Notes: generated from the letters alone by a model not told the origin. A stretch of DNA of 64,000 nucleotides from Phoenix dactylifera (GCF_009389715.1 NC_052399.1:22701146-22765145); one strand, 5' to 3'. Counted from the first letter of the stretch, positions 36,625 to 49,777 are shown. Numbers and translations: made by a program.

Positions 36625-39600
36625 ATGCAATATTGTTTTCAATCCACAAACACTTTCCACAAATATTTTCCAGGCCTTGGCCTGGGAAAAGATGCTCCCC
36701 TCCTCATAGAACCCCCATATGATCTCTTCTTCCCAAACTTCTCCATCTCCCTCTTGGCTTCTGAGATTCTTCAGCCCGATGCTTCCAAAAGAGCCAGTTG
36801 TTTGGTAGAACTGAATTGTTTATTCCATTTTAGGACCCTTGCTAGTAGAGCATCAGTTCCCACGACTCTGCAATTGGCTTGTATCCCGAGGATTGGAAGC
36901 GTACCAAGTCACTTTGCGGATGCCAGTGAACAGAACGAAGAGGAGAAGTGCTGCAGTAAAAAATTGGCTTCTGAGGAAGGGAAAGCTAAAGGGAAGAATT
37001 CTTGGAATGATCTGCCTAAATTCCTCCTGGCAGGTGCAGTGTCCACAATCATTTCCAGGTCCATCTTCTTGTTCTTACACTATATTTTAAGGTTGTCAGT
37101 ATTTGTAAGTTAATGAAACCTTATGGATGTTTGATGGATGGTGAGAAGTTTGAAATCCTTGCTGATCCATGTTAGGGTTGTGCACGGTTTAGAGTTATTT
37201 TTATAATTAAATTGATTTAAACTGCTTTCTTGACATTGAAACTGAAACCGAATCGGTCTATTAAAAAAAAAAATGTTCTAACAATCTAAAAAATTCGGTT
37301 CAGTTTATCAGATTGATGTTCAATAAGTTAGGCTATATAGATTGGGCAAGTTTAAATATAAAAATTTTAATTTATATAGAATTGATGTTCAATGAGCTAA
37401 ACTAAATAAGTTGAATTAAGTCTAAGCATATATAGAAAAAATTAAAGTATATGTATACATAGTTTAAATTGGTTTTCTGAAAACTCAAATTCAAACGGAA
37501 TCTCTTTTTTTTCGGCTCAAAATTTTATCAAACCAATACCAAATTAAAATTTAAAAAATCAATATAAACTGAATCAGAAAGACCGGGTTTAATTTAGGTT
37601 TACAGTTTGACCGATTTTTTACGCAGATCTATATTAAACTGCAGTTCTAAGGTGCATAGCAGAACAGGACTTTACAGAGTCAGCATTAGTATAGGTGGGG
37701 CCCCCAGGAAGACAGGATTCTTTTAGTATTATTGCGGCCGCTGCTGCCGCTGTTGTTACTCTTATCATCAATTATTATTATTATTAAGAGAAGGGCTCTT
37801 GTGGCGGGGGCCTAAAGCTCTACTCATTGGCAGAATTCAGGAAAACGATCCGAAGCACAAGATAACTTCAGAAAGATTTTCTAGTTAGAATTAATCAAAC
37901 GATGTTCTTTTTATCCGACATTTTGAATTAGATCAATACTGACATCTACAAGCTCGTTGCTGCATTCAGGACATGCATTGCACCCTTGGAGAGGATAAAG
38001 CTGGAGTGCCTCGTCCATGGATCAAAGTATTCATGTGTGAAATTAATCAGATGGATCTGGGTTACTGAAGGATTCAGAGGATTTTGGAAGGGCAATGCTC
38101 TAAATCTCTTCCGCATGGTTCCCTTCAAATCAATCAACTTCATATGCTATGACATGTACCTGGCTCATCTCCTCAGCATCCCAGGAAAAGAAGGGATCAA
38201 AAATCATGATAGACTCATTGGTGGCGGTCTATCGGGTGTTCTTGCGACTGTGCTCTGCATACCCATTGACACGGTACGTATTTATTGCCATATAATTTAT
38301 TCTCTGGTATTGGAGCTAGTAAAGCTTTCATTTGTTTAGACGATACCTTTTCTCTATATAGTTATTATTTGGGGTTGACTGCTTTGGTCATGAGGGTGTG
38401 CCGCTGCCATGAGACTGCTTTATAGATTGTTTCCAACTTCCAACGGTAAACTAAGGTTATATACCCTTTCGAAAAGTGCAAGTAGATCTTATTTTACGTA
38501 TTGGAATTTATGGGTAACCAGTGTTTTTATGTTCAGCCGAAAACTGGATGATGGTTGGGCTGGAAAAACCTCAATGAGAGCTTTGAAGCTAATGGGTCTA
38601 GTCATGGACAGAATAACTCGAAACTGAATGGCTATTTGCTTTGCTTGCTTTTCTTGTGCATTCATCTTGAGATTATTAGGCTTTTGACAGATTCGAACAA
38701 GACTGGTCGCTCCAGGTGGCAAAGCTCTCGGAGGCGTGGCAGGGTGCTTCTGTCATATGGTACAGAAAGAGGGCTTCCTTTCCCTCTACAAGGGCCTTAC
38801 TCCGGCGCTCTTAAGCATGGGTCCGGCCAGTGCTGTCTTTTATACGGTCTATGACATCCTCAAGAGTTCCTATCTCTCTCATAGGAAGAAGATGAGTGGA
38901 GATGAGACTGAATTAGGAGCTATAAGGACCTTAATTTACGGTGCCATCGCTGGGGCCTGTGCGGAGACAGTAACATACCCCTTGGAAGTCGTAAGGAGGC
39001 AGCTCCAGCTCCAACAGGCTACCAACTTGGGTCTGGCTTCAGTCTTCACTCAGCTGATGGAAAGAGATGGAGTCGGATCACTTTTTGCAGGCCTGTTTCC
39101 GAGCACGCTTCAGGTTCTGATCCTTCAGACTCTCTCATAATTCTTTTTTTTTGTTTTTGCTAGATGACTCATAATTCTCCAATGAAACATTTTGTACCGT
39201 AGTACGAAAGTTGCTTCTCATTAGCTAAATTAGATTTGCCAACCTGTTACTGTGTGCGTTCTCCTTAGATAATAAGTTACTCAATGGGCCTCTCTGCTCA
39301 AGCCCTGGGTCTGGAGGCTGAGACCCATTATACGGCCCGAATTTTTGAGTTTTTATTTATTACATGTATGAGTTTCACCTGTCCTAGAGCTTTTAGTATT
39401 ACACCTTTGATATATACACACACACACACACATACATACATACATATACATGTATACACGTGTTTATACGTGTACGTATGTGTGTATACATGTATGTATG
39501 TGTAAAGATGTGTATATATATATATATATATTACTATTTGTTTGTCATCTCCATCATAATCATTTCTACTAATCAGTGGCCTTTTGTTTTAACAGGTATT

Positions 39601-39664
39601 GCCATCAGCAGCTTTCAGTTATTTCTTCTACGAGATGATGAAGTCAACTCTGAAAATCAACTAA
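36625..39664 (+). CDS. BTL-type probable mitochondrial adenine nucleotide transporter, 409 aa, four exons
   Basis: Exons: 36625-37058, 37970-38273, 38691-39113 and 39596-39664 (1230 nt, in frame, GT-AG borders). The protein belongs to the mitochondrial carrier family and resembles the Arabidopsis BTL1-3 group (e.g. At5g64970). About 135 N-terminal residues precede three carrier repeats, each with the P-x-[DE]-x-x-[KR] signature: PLERIK, PIDTIR (split by intron 2) and PLEVVR. Other cues are FWKGNALNLFRMVPFKSINF, GFLSLYKGLTPALLSMGP and the C-terminal VLPSAAFSYFFYEMMK. Six membrane helices are expected in the inner membrane of the organelle. Nucleotide exchange is suggested only by the family name. 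The start at 36625 gives the usual family length. The gene is convergent with the ZIP gene downstream. Confidence 0.93.
37170..37630. repeat. decayed repeat in carrier intron 1
   Basis: The segment opens GGGTTGTGCACGGTTT and closes with a loosely inverted CAGTTTGACCGATTTTTTACG, with several CGGTT/AACCG words between. This style is common in old plant TIR elements. It carries no coding signal. Confidence 0.35.
39413..39530. repeat. CA/TACA/TA microsatellite in carrier intron 3
   Basis: A compound run of (CA)n, (CATA)n, then TGTG and (TA)n. It lies wholly within the last intron, upstream of the 69-bp final exon. Confidence 0.9.
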
Positions 39665-40233
39665 CTTCTTGCTCTTCTTGTGTAACATTCGTTTGTTTAC
39701 CTTGTTACGCCTATTGATTGTTTGCAAAAACATTGCAGTGATTTTTTTTTCCTGATAATAAGGGAGGCCGTAAGCCACCCAAAGTTGCAGTGAAATTAGA
39801 TGGTGTTAAAGATCATATTCGCCCATGCCAAGGTCAATACATGTCCTTCTCACCATCCAAAAGTATGCTTAATTATTCTCTGTCAATACATCATACTTGC
39901 AGGCGGAGTTTCCATTCCCTTTGTGCTTATATAACTGAACCCAATATTTAAAAATAAATTAACACTGTAATCATTTAGCGAAATACATATTCGATAGCGA
40001 TCCATAGCTAAGCTAGCATGCCATGCATATAACAGCAGTTTTTAGTTCTCCCCTCCAAAAACCGCAGCATTTTTTTTTCTTTGATCGAACGGGAGGATCT
40101 ACCACCCTGCTTTTATTACTAGAGGAAAAAAAAAAAAAGCAAATCTGTTCGACCAAATGCTGGAAGCCATGATCCGGCCCAGAAGGGAAATTTTAGGCCT
40201 GGGTCTTTCAAAAACCGCAGCATCGCGTATCCT
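39665..40233. other. intergenic space between convergent carrier and ZIP genes
   Basis: About 570 bp between the two stop codons. It should hold both 3' untranslated regions. An A-rich run near 40125-40140 is present. No further gene is seen. Confidence 0.7.
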
Positions 40234-42786
40234 TCATGCCCGTAAGGCCAAGAGAGACATGAGTCCGGCACCCAAGAAGAGGGCGATGTAGGAACCAACC
40301 CGGAGGGATGTGCTGCCGTTCTTGAGGCGGTCGAGGAAGTCGGCAGCGACCAAATCCACCAGCGCCATGTAGATCAGGATGCCTGCGGAGATCGAGTCCA
40401 GAAGGCCCTCCGCCGCCATGGCTGTCGGGCTGTCAGGATCGTAAAATGATGCCGCTGAGAGCCCCAGGCCGATCCCTCCAGGTGTTGTCAAGGCAAAGAA
40501 GCACGCCATCACCGCTTCCTTGAGACTGCTAAAACGAGCCTGCAGCAGATGATTACACACGAACAGAGGACCAGCTAAAACTATATATAAGTTGGTAGAG
40601 AATCTTAGCACGGTAATGACGATTAGTCTTACCTGAGAGATGTATGCTCCCAGCGCAAATCCCTCGAAGAACTGGTGGAAGGACAAGGCAGCTATTAGGG
40701 GCCTAATAGTGCATGGGTTTTGTGATACTCCCAAGGATAAGCCTATGGTCACTGAGTGCGAGACAATCCCAAGCTCCAGTATCTGAATAATATTAAAAAA
40801 TCGGATTGTGAATATTAAAATGACAAATAACTTAGTTTAAGGATATGAGTTTGTCATTTATGATAATCACTGCTACGTAACATAATTCCGGCAGATTCAG
40901 GTCTTATTAGCTAGTGATGCTCAAAAGTTGAATCAGCTTCAGTCATTTTAAATTGAAATATTAGTAATTGGTTTACCTTGTTACATGTTAAACAAACAGA
41001 GCATTGATTACCTCCCACCCACCACTCCAATCCATTTTTTTTCCGGAGAAAAAAAAAAAAGAAGAAGAAATGAGCTTTGCATACTCGATGACTTCAACTT
41101 GATCTTGCCGCAATGTGTGCGTGTGCGATTTCTTCTTGCCACAGAAACAGGGTGACTCCCAACTTCATTCAGTGACTTAACATTTAAATACCACATTCGA
41201 AATAAATATTAAATTGCCCGATTCAGCTCTGGATCACTTTCATCAAATTTGTTTTTGGATCCTTTCTTAAAGGATGTAAGCATGTAACTGATTAAATTTG
41301 TATATGGTTATATTCGATCACAATGACTCAATATTCAATAATCAATTCAATAATTGTTAGCTTTCTTTTTTAAAAAAAAAAATCAATAATAATTAGGTCA
41401 CCAACATGACTTTAACGCATATGCCATAGCACATGATTTTATGCATTATAAAGATGTAAAAGACATAACACTTGTACTTAAAAAAAAAAAAAGAAAAAGC
41501 GAAGAGATGATAATTTTCTAAAGAGTGAAAATGGTAATAAGTTAGGGAATGGAATTAACGTTGAATCTTCTCAACATTATAAATTTATACTACCTACCAA
41601 GCAAAGTAAAAAGTAATTACTAATTCACGGCCTATTTAGTATTGCTTTTATTTTTTGTTGTTGCCTTCAGGAAGCGAAGAAGACAAAAGAACTCGATTGA
41701 ACACTAGATATGTACGGTGAAATATTTTTATTTTAAAAATCTAAAATTCTGATGAAAAGATATATTGTTTCTAAAAAAATGAAAATAAAAATTTAAAATA
41801 GCGAAAATTGTGTTCAGGTACTATTTTCAATATAATATTTTATAGATGTATAGAGAAACAAAACAGCCTGTTATTAATAGAATGTTTATCTATGCTCCGA
41901 ACTTTTTATTTTCTGATGGAAAGGAGTTTAAGGCGCCATGAGCTCTTCAAGTCAAGCGATTTATTAACAGAAAAGTATATGCATCAGTATATAAGAAGGA
42001 CTAAAATAACTGAGAACAAGAGTCTGAAAAAAAAAAGAAGAAGAGAGAAGTACAAGATTTGAGCATGAAAAAGACGGCAACTGCAAAAGTGAAGACAGAA
42101 GCCCCTGAACTAAAGAAGAGAAAAGATAAGCGCATGCAACATCCCATATTTGATCGGGCTGTATTAAGCCCATAAACCCTAACCCTTTGTGATACAAGTA
42201 CAGCTCTGGAGTTAGTCGAGATTCACCGCACCTGAGATACGACGACGTGCCGCACGTGCGAAGATACCCCTCCGCCATCCACCTCCCCATGCGCCGCGGC
42301 GTGTGCGTGCACCCCGATGATGTGCATCGCGTCGTCGTTAAACTCGTCGCTCCCTGGTGAGGGTGACCAGACTCCAACCCTCTCCGCTTTCTGCTTCCCC
42401 TTCTCCGCCCCGTGCTTCCGCTCGTAGAACGTCGTTCCGATGAAGTCCAGCGCGAGCGTCCCGAGGGCGGCGACCATCGCCGCAAAGCCCGCGAATGGGA
42501 ACTCAGTCCACGCCCGCGCTGGCATGGCGGCGTCCGCCAGCGACTCCTCCGCCTCGGGGAGCATGTGGACGAAGCCCGTCGCCAGGATCACGCCCGCTCC
42601 AAAGGCCTCGACGAAGGCGAACCCCCCACCGTCGGAGCGGAGGAACCGCTGTCGTCTCCCGGCGAGCGGAATCGCCACGCCGGCGATGCTGGCGACGAGG
42701 ATCGCGGCGATCGCAACCAGTTTCAGGTGCATCGCCGCCTCTTCGTCACGGCATTCTCCATCGCCCGCCACCATGGGGACTTCCAT
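40234..42786 (-). CDS. ZIP-family metal transporter 1, 336 aa, three exons
   Basis: Exons, in gene order: 42786-42232, 40782-40633 and 40539-40234 (555, 150 and 306 nt, in frame, GT-AG). The protein is a plant ZIP divalent-metal transporter, closest in memory to the IRT3/ZIP4/ZIP9 branch. Helices near the N-terminus include [15 protein letters not shown] and [18 protein letters not shown] cytosolic loop carries a short His motif ([12 protein letters not shown]). Helix 4 has [10 protein letters not shown] and helix 5 has [11 protein letters not shown], the His/Glu residues that bind metal. ZIP proteins move Zn, Fe or related ions into the cytosol. The start at [12 protein letters not shown] gives a family-like N-terminus, although the frame stays open upstream to an ATG at 42957. 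It is the tandem paralog of 49778-51117. Confidence 0.93.
40783..42231 (-). other. intron 1 of ZIP gene 1 (1.45 kb)
   Basis: AT-rich sequence with several A or T runs. No element ends or coding signal were seen. The equivalent intron in the paralog is under 100 bp, so it has been expanded here or reduced there. Confidence 0.7.
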
Positions 42787-43114
42787 AGCTTCTTCCTTTC
42801 TCCTTGAGATAAGAATATCGATAGATAAAACAAGGGGTAGAGGAAAGAAGTGGATGTCGTCATTTTGATCACAGAAAGGAAGGTTGAGCTCTGAGAATGT
42901 CGACACCTCCGTCGCCGCTCTCCAGAGAAGGTTGCTAAACGACGTTTTAGGCATCAAATTTTGTCTTCGTTTTTTTTTTTTAAATCCCTCCCCCGCCTCA
43001 GGTGAAAATGGTGGCCATTTTTAAACTTCACGGAATGCTGAGGGTAAGTTCTTCCCCTTGGACCCGTCGGTTAGATTTTTTTGGTTAAATAATGATTAAA
43101 AGTTTTTATACTTT

Positions 43115-43162
<48 letters not shown>

Positions 43163-43515
43163 TGAGAGTTTGGCTTAGTTGGTGTGCGCGATGCCCTCTT
43201 TTCCTAGAGACACGACCTCTCTTCGCGACACGCTTTCTTCCTAGGGACACGATCTCCTTTTTGCGACCGACCTCACATCTGCTGGCTCTACTAATGTTTT
43301 TTCAAACTTTCTTATCAATTTTGACCATTGGATTGATTTTTAGTCACGTCTATCCCGAAAAAGCCTATAAATAGATCTCTACGAATTAGACAGAGAAGAA
43401 TCGAAAGCAGAGAACTTTTATTCTTCCTTTCTACTCTTTTTCTTTCAATCAACGGGCTTGCTGCATACTGATTCTGGGTTCGAAGGCTTCATCCGTGCAA
43501 ATCATTGAGGCAGAA
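42787..43515. other. upstream region of ZIP gene 1, with a (TA)n run and a TATA-like site
   Basis: The first 170 bp probably hold the ZIP leader and promoter (minus strand). A (TA)n microsatellite occupies 43117-43158. Farther right, CCTATAAATAG at about 43365-43375 resembles a plus-strand TATA box. The CT-rich sequence after it is interrupted at 43515 by the solo LTR. Confidence 0.5.
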
Positions 43516-45322
43516 TGTGAGACCCTGGAACTGAGCTGGTCCAGTGGACCGGCAGCCCCAAGGTTTTGGCCTCACGTGCGTCGCACGTGAGGGGGCGTGA
43601 AGAAGGGGAGATCCGAAGAAGCCGGCATCTGGTTGTTTTTAGGGCTTCTCCTCCTCTCGTTGAAGCCATTGGAAGAGGAGCCGCAAACCCAAGTCCCTTC
43701 CTGGTTGGGGGTTCTTCTTCCTTGGGCTGCCGGCCGAGAGAGAGGGAGAGAGAGAAAGAGAGAGCCGAGCCATAGCACGGACGACCCTTTCCTCCTCTAT
43801 TTGCCGCCAGAAAGAAGCCGTCGGACCATCGTCGGGGCCGAGGTAAGGACTCCCAATTTTCCTCCCTTCCTTTCGTGATGTTTAGCCATGATTTATTGTG
43901 GTTTTTGAGCCGATCAATCGCCGGAAATTGGGTTCAAAATGGGAGCTCTATTGGCCCGAGAACACTCGCCGCCGGCCGTGTTCGCTGCTGCTAGCCGCCG
44001 GGGGTGGTCGGTTTTGCTCCGCCACCTCCTGCCGCCGTCAAGGCCGGCCACCGTGGCCGCCTTTGGGATCGATCGAGGAGGGAAGAAGACGAAGAAGGGG
44101 GGTCACGGGCCCCTGTTTGGTCAAAGAAGAAAAGAAGAGACAAGTCGGGAGAAGAGGGAAAGAGAAGAAGAAAAAGAAAAGAAAAGAAAAGAAAAGAAAG
44201 AAAATGAAAAGAAAGAAAAAAAAGAAAAAAAAAAAGAGAAAGGGGGGTGGTTTACGGGTATGAACCCGAACCCAAACCCAAACTCAGGGTGCTAGGCACT
44301 TCTGCAGGGTCGGCCATGGGAAAATATTAAATTTAAGTTTTTATATACATTGTGATGAATTTTAAAAGAAAAATATGATTTTTGGATATTAGGTTCTGCG
44401 AGGAATTTGTGAGATTAATTGGATTTATTGGGAATTGCGTTTAATGTAAGTTATGAACTGCCTTCTCTAGACTCTTCATTTATATAATATTATTTTTGTA
44501 TCAAATAAATTGTTAATGAATTTATATGTGATTTATGAATTTTACGAGATGATGATTTGAATGAAAATGGATATGTGAATTGGAATAACATTTTTTGGAT
44601 ATAATTACTGTTCTTGCATCGTATATGTATATTTAGATCGGATTATGATATATCTATTTGCTACAAAAGAATTTTGATGTTCATCAGATTTAGAACTCTC
44701 AGCCTGACTATGTTCTGGACCCTGCCAATTGGGGGTTATGCATTGGCAATTCTGGCCCCACCACAGGGTATAAGTGTGGTATTCTGGCCCACTCCGCAGG
44801 GTATAAGTGCGGTATTCTGTCCCATTCCGCAGGGTATAAGTGCGGTTCTGTTTCTGGCCTAGCCACAGGGTATAAGTGTGGTCGTAGTTAAAGGCTGATG
44901 AGATGAATGTGATTTGTTTCGAATCAGATTTATGATTATGTATATGGATATTTGAAAGATACATATTTCAATGAATTTGTGTTTGAAAATGAATTGATTA
45001 TGTTATTATGTTGATTCATCGTAATTTGTGTTCATATTTTATGTTAGTATATGAATTGACTAGTTAAGGTGTTTATTACTTACTCGGCTGTCTAGTTCAT
45101 TATACAATTTCTTGTTATTTTTGCAGATTCCGAGAACTAACCTATCAGGGATTTAAAATCGGAGAGCGACTAGAAGAACTGAAGCACAAGTTATCCTAGA
45201 TTAGGCTTTATTTAAATTGATGTTTTATCTTTATTGTTCCGCTGCGTATTTAAAACTGTGAGACTATATAATTTGGATCAGTCAATGGAGTAAGATTGCA
45301 TTTATTTCAGTTGAATTATTTT

Positions 45323-45368
<46 letters not shown>

Positions 45369-45475
45369 GAGATGTTTGGTTAAGATGCTTTGCATGCTCG
45401 TGGAGAGAATTTCCTACTGGTGTGCGGCGGTTGGCGTGGACCCCCGGCTCGCAATCTCGGGCCGGGGGCGTGACA
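43516..45475. mobile_element. solo LTR of an unidentified LTR retrotransposon (about 1.96 kb)
   Basis: The element begins TGTGAGACCC and ends GGCGTGACA. It is flanked by the perfect 5-bp duplication CAGAA (43511-43515 and 45476-45480), with no internal coding region or second LTR. This is what LTR-LTR recombination leaves. Inside are a GA/AAAAG-rich purine tract (about 44110-44245), a tandem hairpin array (44720-44881) and an (AT)n run (45325-45365). The family cannot be named from an LTR alone. A large LTR suggests a Gypsy-type parent (inference). Confidence 0.85.
44720..44881. repeat. array of five tandem hairpins in the solo LTR
   Basis: Four units of the form CC(A/G)CAGGGTATAAGTG(T/C)GG start at 44761, 44794, 44827 and 44863. 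An earlier variant with stem GCCAAT...ATTGGC lies at 44725-44747. The spacers share a TTCTG(g/t)CCC-like word. In units 1 and 4 the stem is CCACA/TGTGG and in units 2 and 3 it is CCGCA/TGCGG, so both arms change together. Confidence 0.85.
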
Positions 45476-45480
45476 CAGAA

Positions 45481-46629
45481 GAAACTTTGCGAGAGGCTGT
45501 TGTATCTTAGGAGTAGAACGCTATCCAAGCCTAATTTAATATAAGGCGACGAAATCTACTTCAAGGAAAGTGACCAACATACCACGTCTCAGCATCTCGG
45601 GTTCCATTTTTCCACTTTCTCTATTTATTTTCTTTAAGCCTATTACTACCTATTATTTGTTGAAGTAGAATATTTTAGATTTTAATTTTCCTGAGGCAGA
45701 ATTCCCAACACCGCCATGGCGCCATCTTAATGAAGGCTGAATTAGATTCCAGATTTAACAAGTCGGATTCTATATTTTTGTAACTGCAACTAAGATGGTT
45801 TCTAACAGGCCATTGAATTCTAAGAAAATAGCAGCTGGCCAGAGAATTCTTGAAAAAAAGAAAAATCATCATCAAATTTAACGGCTATATCCGAGAACTC
45901 AGAGATACTATTCCTCTGTTTCGATGAGCTATCGACCATGCGCCAGTAGCCCATGGGTTATCGCTCCCTGGCTGTACCTTGCCGTGGTTGCGCAGCTCGC
46001 ACACTCGTATAACGTGCAAATAGACTTCCCTGTTTCCGTAATCAAAGAGATTTCGGAGTAGGGATGAAAAGCAGGGGAATCGCCAATCCTATTTCATTGT
46101 TTGAGACTGCCAATGAGATGGGGAAAAAAGAAAAAAAAATTCTCTATTCTAATTTTTAATTTAGCTGCTCATATATTAGAATACACCATCTAATATTATT
46201 TTATTTTTAATTGATATTTTTATTTTTACTTTTTTTGGTTATTATGACTAATAATTTTCTTACGCTGTTTGTTTTTAGTTTTGTCTCTTTATTAATTGAT
46301 GTTTTGCTTTTCTTTGTAATTAGTATTGTATTTTATTTATTTAATTGTATTTCTTATTGTTAATTGGCATATATTATATTTTGATGTATATAATATTTAG
46401 TTAGATACACTCTACTCTTTATTTTTTTATTTTTATTTTATTTAATTTATTTATTATTTTAGTTGTTTTTCTTATATTTATGAAATATATATTTATTTTG
46501 ATATTCAACACTATTATTTAATAATTTATATTTATTTTTTTTCATCAATTGCTTCGTTTAACATACATTATTGAATGCTCATTTATCAATATCTTACATA
46601 GTAAATCTTTAAATTATAATTGATATAAT

Positions 46630-46660
<31 letters not shown>

Positions 46661-49600
46661 ACTTGATTTTTTATGCTTTTAGTAGAATACTAGTTTCATT
46701 TGAATATTAATTATATTATTTACCTTTTATTTTATACCACAGTTGTTGATAATTAACTAACATTAGATTATATTATTTGTTGCTTTTTTATATAATAAAT
46801 ATGACTAATTGATTCACTTTTAGAAATATTATTCATTTTCATTCTCATGAAAATAACCATTTTCCATTTAAGAGCAGGATCACCATCTTTATAATTGGAG
46901 AAGTAGTGCCTTCGAAGGTAATTTGATTCCTAAATATATTGTCATATCAAACATCTGTATTTGTTAAAGCTGGAATTTCTACCCCATTCTGGGAGGTACT
47001 TTCCACTCCATTCCATGAAACACCTATTCCAATGCACCAAATGCAGTCCCTTGATAATTTATGGATAAATCAAGGCATAGTTTTCGTAGGTCCTTGGCAT
47101 CACAGATTCTTAGTCCACTCCAAAACTTTAAGTTATTGGAAGGAACACTAGCCTAGACTAATAAACCCATATAGCATCTCTTTTATTAGTTAATATGGGA
47201 CCATGACAATCTCCTCCATATAATTTTGTAGTGCTTTTGTCACGATTGATACCTGCTTTAAAGAGTGAGGCCATCCGAGGCCCTAATCTTACCTGACCCT
47301 ACCAAGTCTTCCTCAACCATGGTATCCTTTAGCGAGAAGTCCGTATGGTTAATAAAGATTGTGACGCATAATAGATTTGGCTCTAACACCTCTTATCACA
47401 GGCTCAAAGCTCAAAAATTTAGGCCGGCATTTCTTTCATTATTCAATATGGGATTATGACACTGGGCAGTCCTGCTGGCTCTGCCAGCCCCAAAGCTTAC
47501 CAAGCTCTCCTTGGGCCAGTTATCTGCCAGGCCTGCGAATGAGGTATGAGCCCTTCTATGTTGGTTCAGTGCCCCTAGGTACATGCGTTCAGCTATCTAT
47601 CGAAGACCCTTTGCAATGTTAGATGCTTGATGAGAACGGATCATGCGTGAAAGGCAAAACCACGAATACGTTCTATGCATCATCTATTTTAGTAACAAAC
47701 TCAAAACACCAGAGTAGTACTTTGACCCGTAACTTTGCATGGTGTGCGCGTTTATCTTTACACTGATACAACTACTTTCTCTCAGACTACAGCACGGGTG
47801 TTTCTAATTAGTATCTCTTATTTGTATTTCATATCCCAAAATTTAATATATGCAAATGAATAAACCTGAGAGTTGAGTCCGAAAGCATATACAAGTGGAT
47901 TAGCTAATAGCTAGGAAAGGAACTAGGGAATCGGATCATTAAAGCAACCTAGACAGCTCACCTTAGAGATAAAGAAAAAGTAGAGATGTGACAGCCTGAA
48001 CGACCCCCACGAGAAGCGACACCAAAAATAATTGAATTTTGTTCAGCCGATGACCCTCCAAAAATTTAAATCAGGCAAAACTAATGTGGAACAACAGGAG
48101 GTTTAAAAATAGTGAAAACAAGAGTGTCCGCATGAGCGAGAGAACACAACAGAAATCAATAATATAGACGAGGGCCGGTATTCGTTGCAGAAGGAGGCAG
48201 ATGTGTGCTTTAACTACTCGATAAGTAATAACCGTATGCACATAATATATGTTGCAGAGTTTAAATCATGCAAGTCGTGCAGTAATTGCTAGATCGCGCC
48301 GTGCCTTATAAGCATGTAGGATCATAGCTATTTTTTAAATAGGATTTAATCATCCCAAATATGCTTGAATTTGGATACACGTGACTTATTGCCACTGGTG
48401 GCAGCTTGGTCGATTGCTCGGATTGGTAGATTGGTATGAGTCGGCAAATCCATGCCGCATTAAGGGATTTGTTTATCTTATAAAATTTCTTTTTGGATAG
48501 AAGGATAGATCCGCTTCGAAGGCTAGCCTGGTTAAGTCACCGTGAAAAGATAATATCATGTTCCTTATATCCTAAGAAGATCAAGGGATTATGCGAAGTC
48601 GAAGCTTACCTTTACTTAAACAGGATCCAGTTCAAGTTAGTTTCGAATATCCCAAGGAGATGTGCTAAGTTCTTAGATCTTTATGCTTAGAAGTCTGCCA
48701 TCACAGCAACACTTGGTACCACCAGAGACTTGAAATCACGACCATCTAAGGCAACTGTGAAGTGAAGGCGTTCACAGCTTACACTCCCTTTTTCGATTTT
48801 TCTTTTTCCCTTTGCTGGTTTTCTCGGTCATAGCTGATGCCGCACTTGAAAATTCCAACCCAATAAAGTCGTAAATTAAGGTCTTTGACATCCCTAACCA
48901 CATGAGCGTTTGCACTCCGAGCCAATAAAGTTGTCCGTTAAGGTGTTTGCCATCCCCAACCACATGTATGTTTGTACTCCGAGCATGCATCTCCCATCTT
49001 GGAACAGAATCTAACATGGGGACAGGGGAGCAAAAGGGCTTTTCTAAGATTAGAAGTTTACCAGGGTGCTGCAGATACTGAACCAGTTTTTATAGGAAGC
49101 AGAAAGCTCATGGCACAGAACTACGGCTACGCCGTCGTTCCAAGTGCATTTTTAATTTAATATAATTAAATCTTTAAAATTTTAAATTCGGACCTGACTA
49201 TGAATACGATCTGGCTACCATAACGAAATTGTCATAGGATTGCACGAGGCATCATCATTTTTCACGATATAAGCAATCATGCAACGTAACAATTCCGTCC
49301 TAGGACGAAATTCATCGTCAGAATTTAAATCGAACGGTTCAATTTAAAAGTTCAACGATCTACTAAATTAAAGTTCGGAAAAAGGAAAAAAAATCTGTTG
49401 GCCAGAGAGCTCTGCTCCAGAAAAAGTTCCGCTTGCAAACTCATGAAATGCTCGACACACTGCAATTTATCTTTGCTCTCAATGCAATCCACATGCAGCC
49501 ATTATAATGACTCACAACTACAGCTCCGTGGGATCGGGGCCATTGGGATTGTATAGTCTGTTTCTTCCCACAAAACAACTAAAATTTAAGAACAATCGTT

Positions 49601-49777
49601 AATTGAAAGCGAGCTCTAAAATATACATCATCCATTTCCGCTTTGAAGAGCAGAGGCTTTGTCCAGACGACCAGAGCCTTCTTCCAAAACCAAAAGCAGA
49701 TAACGACATTTGTACGAGACCTGGCCGTCCCAGCTTTGTGAGTCAGTGAGCTAGCCTTCAGCCACCAGCATTACGAG
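45481..49777. other. long intergenic stretch between the ZIP paralogs, no gene seen
   Basis: AT-rich sequence with a strongly A+T part at 46100-46830 that includes a short (TA)n near 46637-46661. The part at 46920-47640 is more balanced in base composition and has repeated 'ATGGGA(t/c)(t/c)ATGACA'-like words, but I cannot assign it to a family. A small tandem duplication is listed separately. ORFs are short and unconvincing. Confidence 0.6.
48858..48984. repeat. 62-bp tandem duplication
   Basis: CCAATAAAGT...TTAAGG...CACATG...GTTTG(c/t)ACTCCGAG occurs twice, with AATAAAG at 48862 and 48924. The copies have diverged at several positions. No function is apparent. Confidence 0.8.

Noticed and set aside
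39413-39530. CA/TA-rich run as a possible CRISPR-like or regulatory array
   Set aside because: It is an ordinary compound microsatellite within an intron.
42412-42868. Plus-strand ORFs of 97-142 codons opposite ZIP gene 1 exon 1
   Set aside because: They are the antisense shadow of a GC-rich coding exon. The minus-strand ZIP reading is clear.
43566-44295. Several ORFs of 67-121 codons rich in Lys/Glu/Arg inside the solo LTR
   Set aside because: They come from the GA-rich purine tract and GC-rich LTR sequence. A solo LTR needs no coding content.
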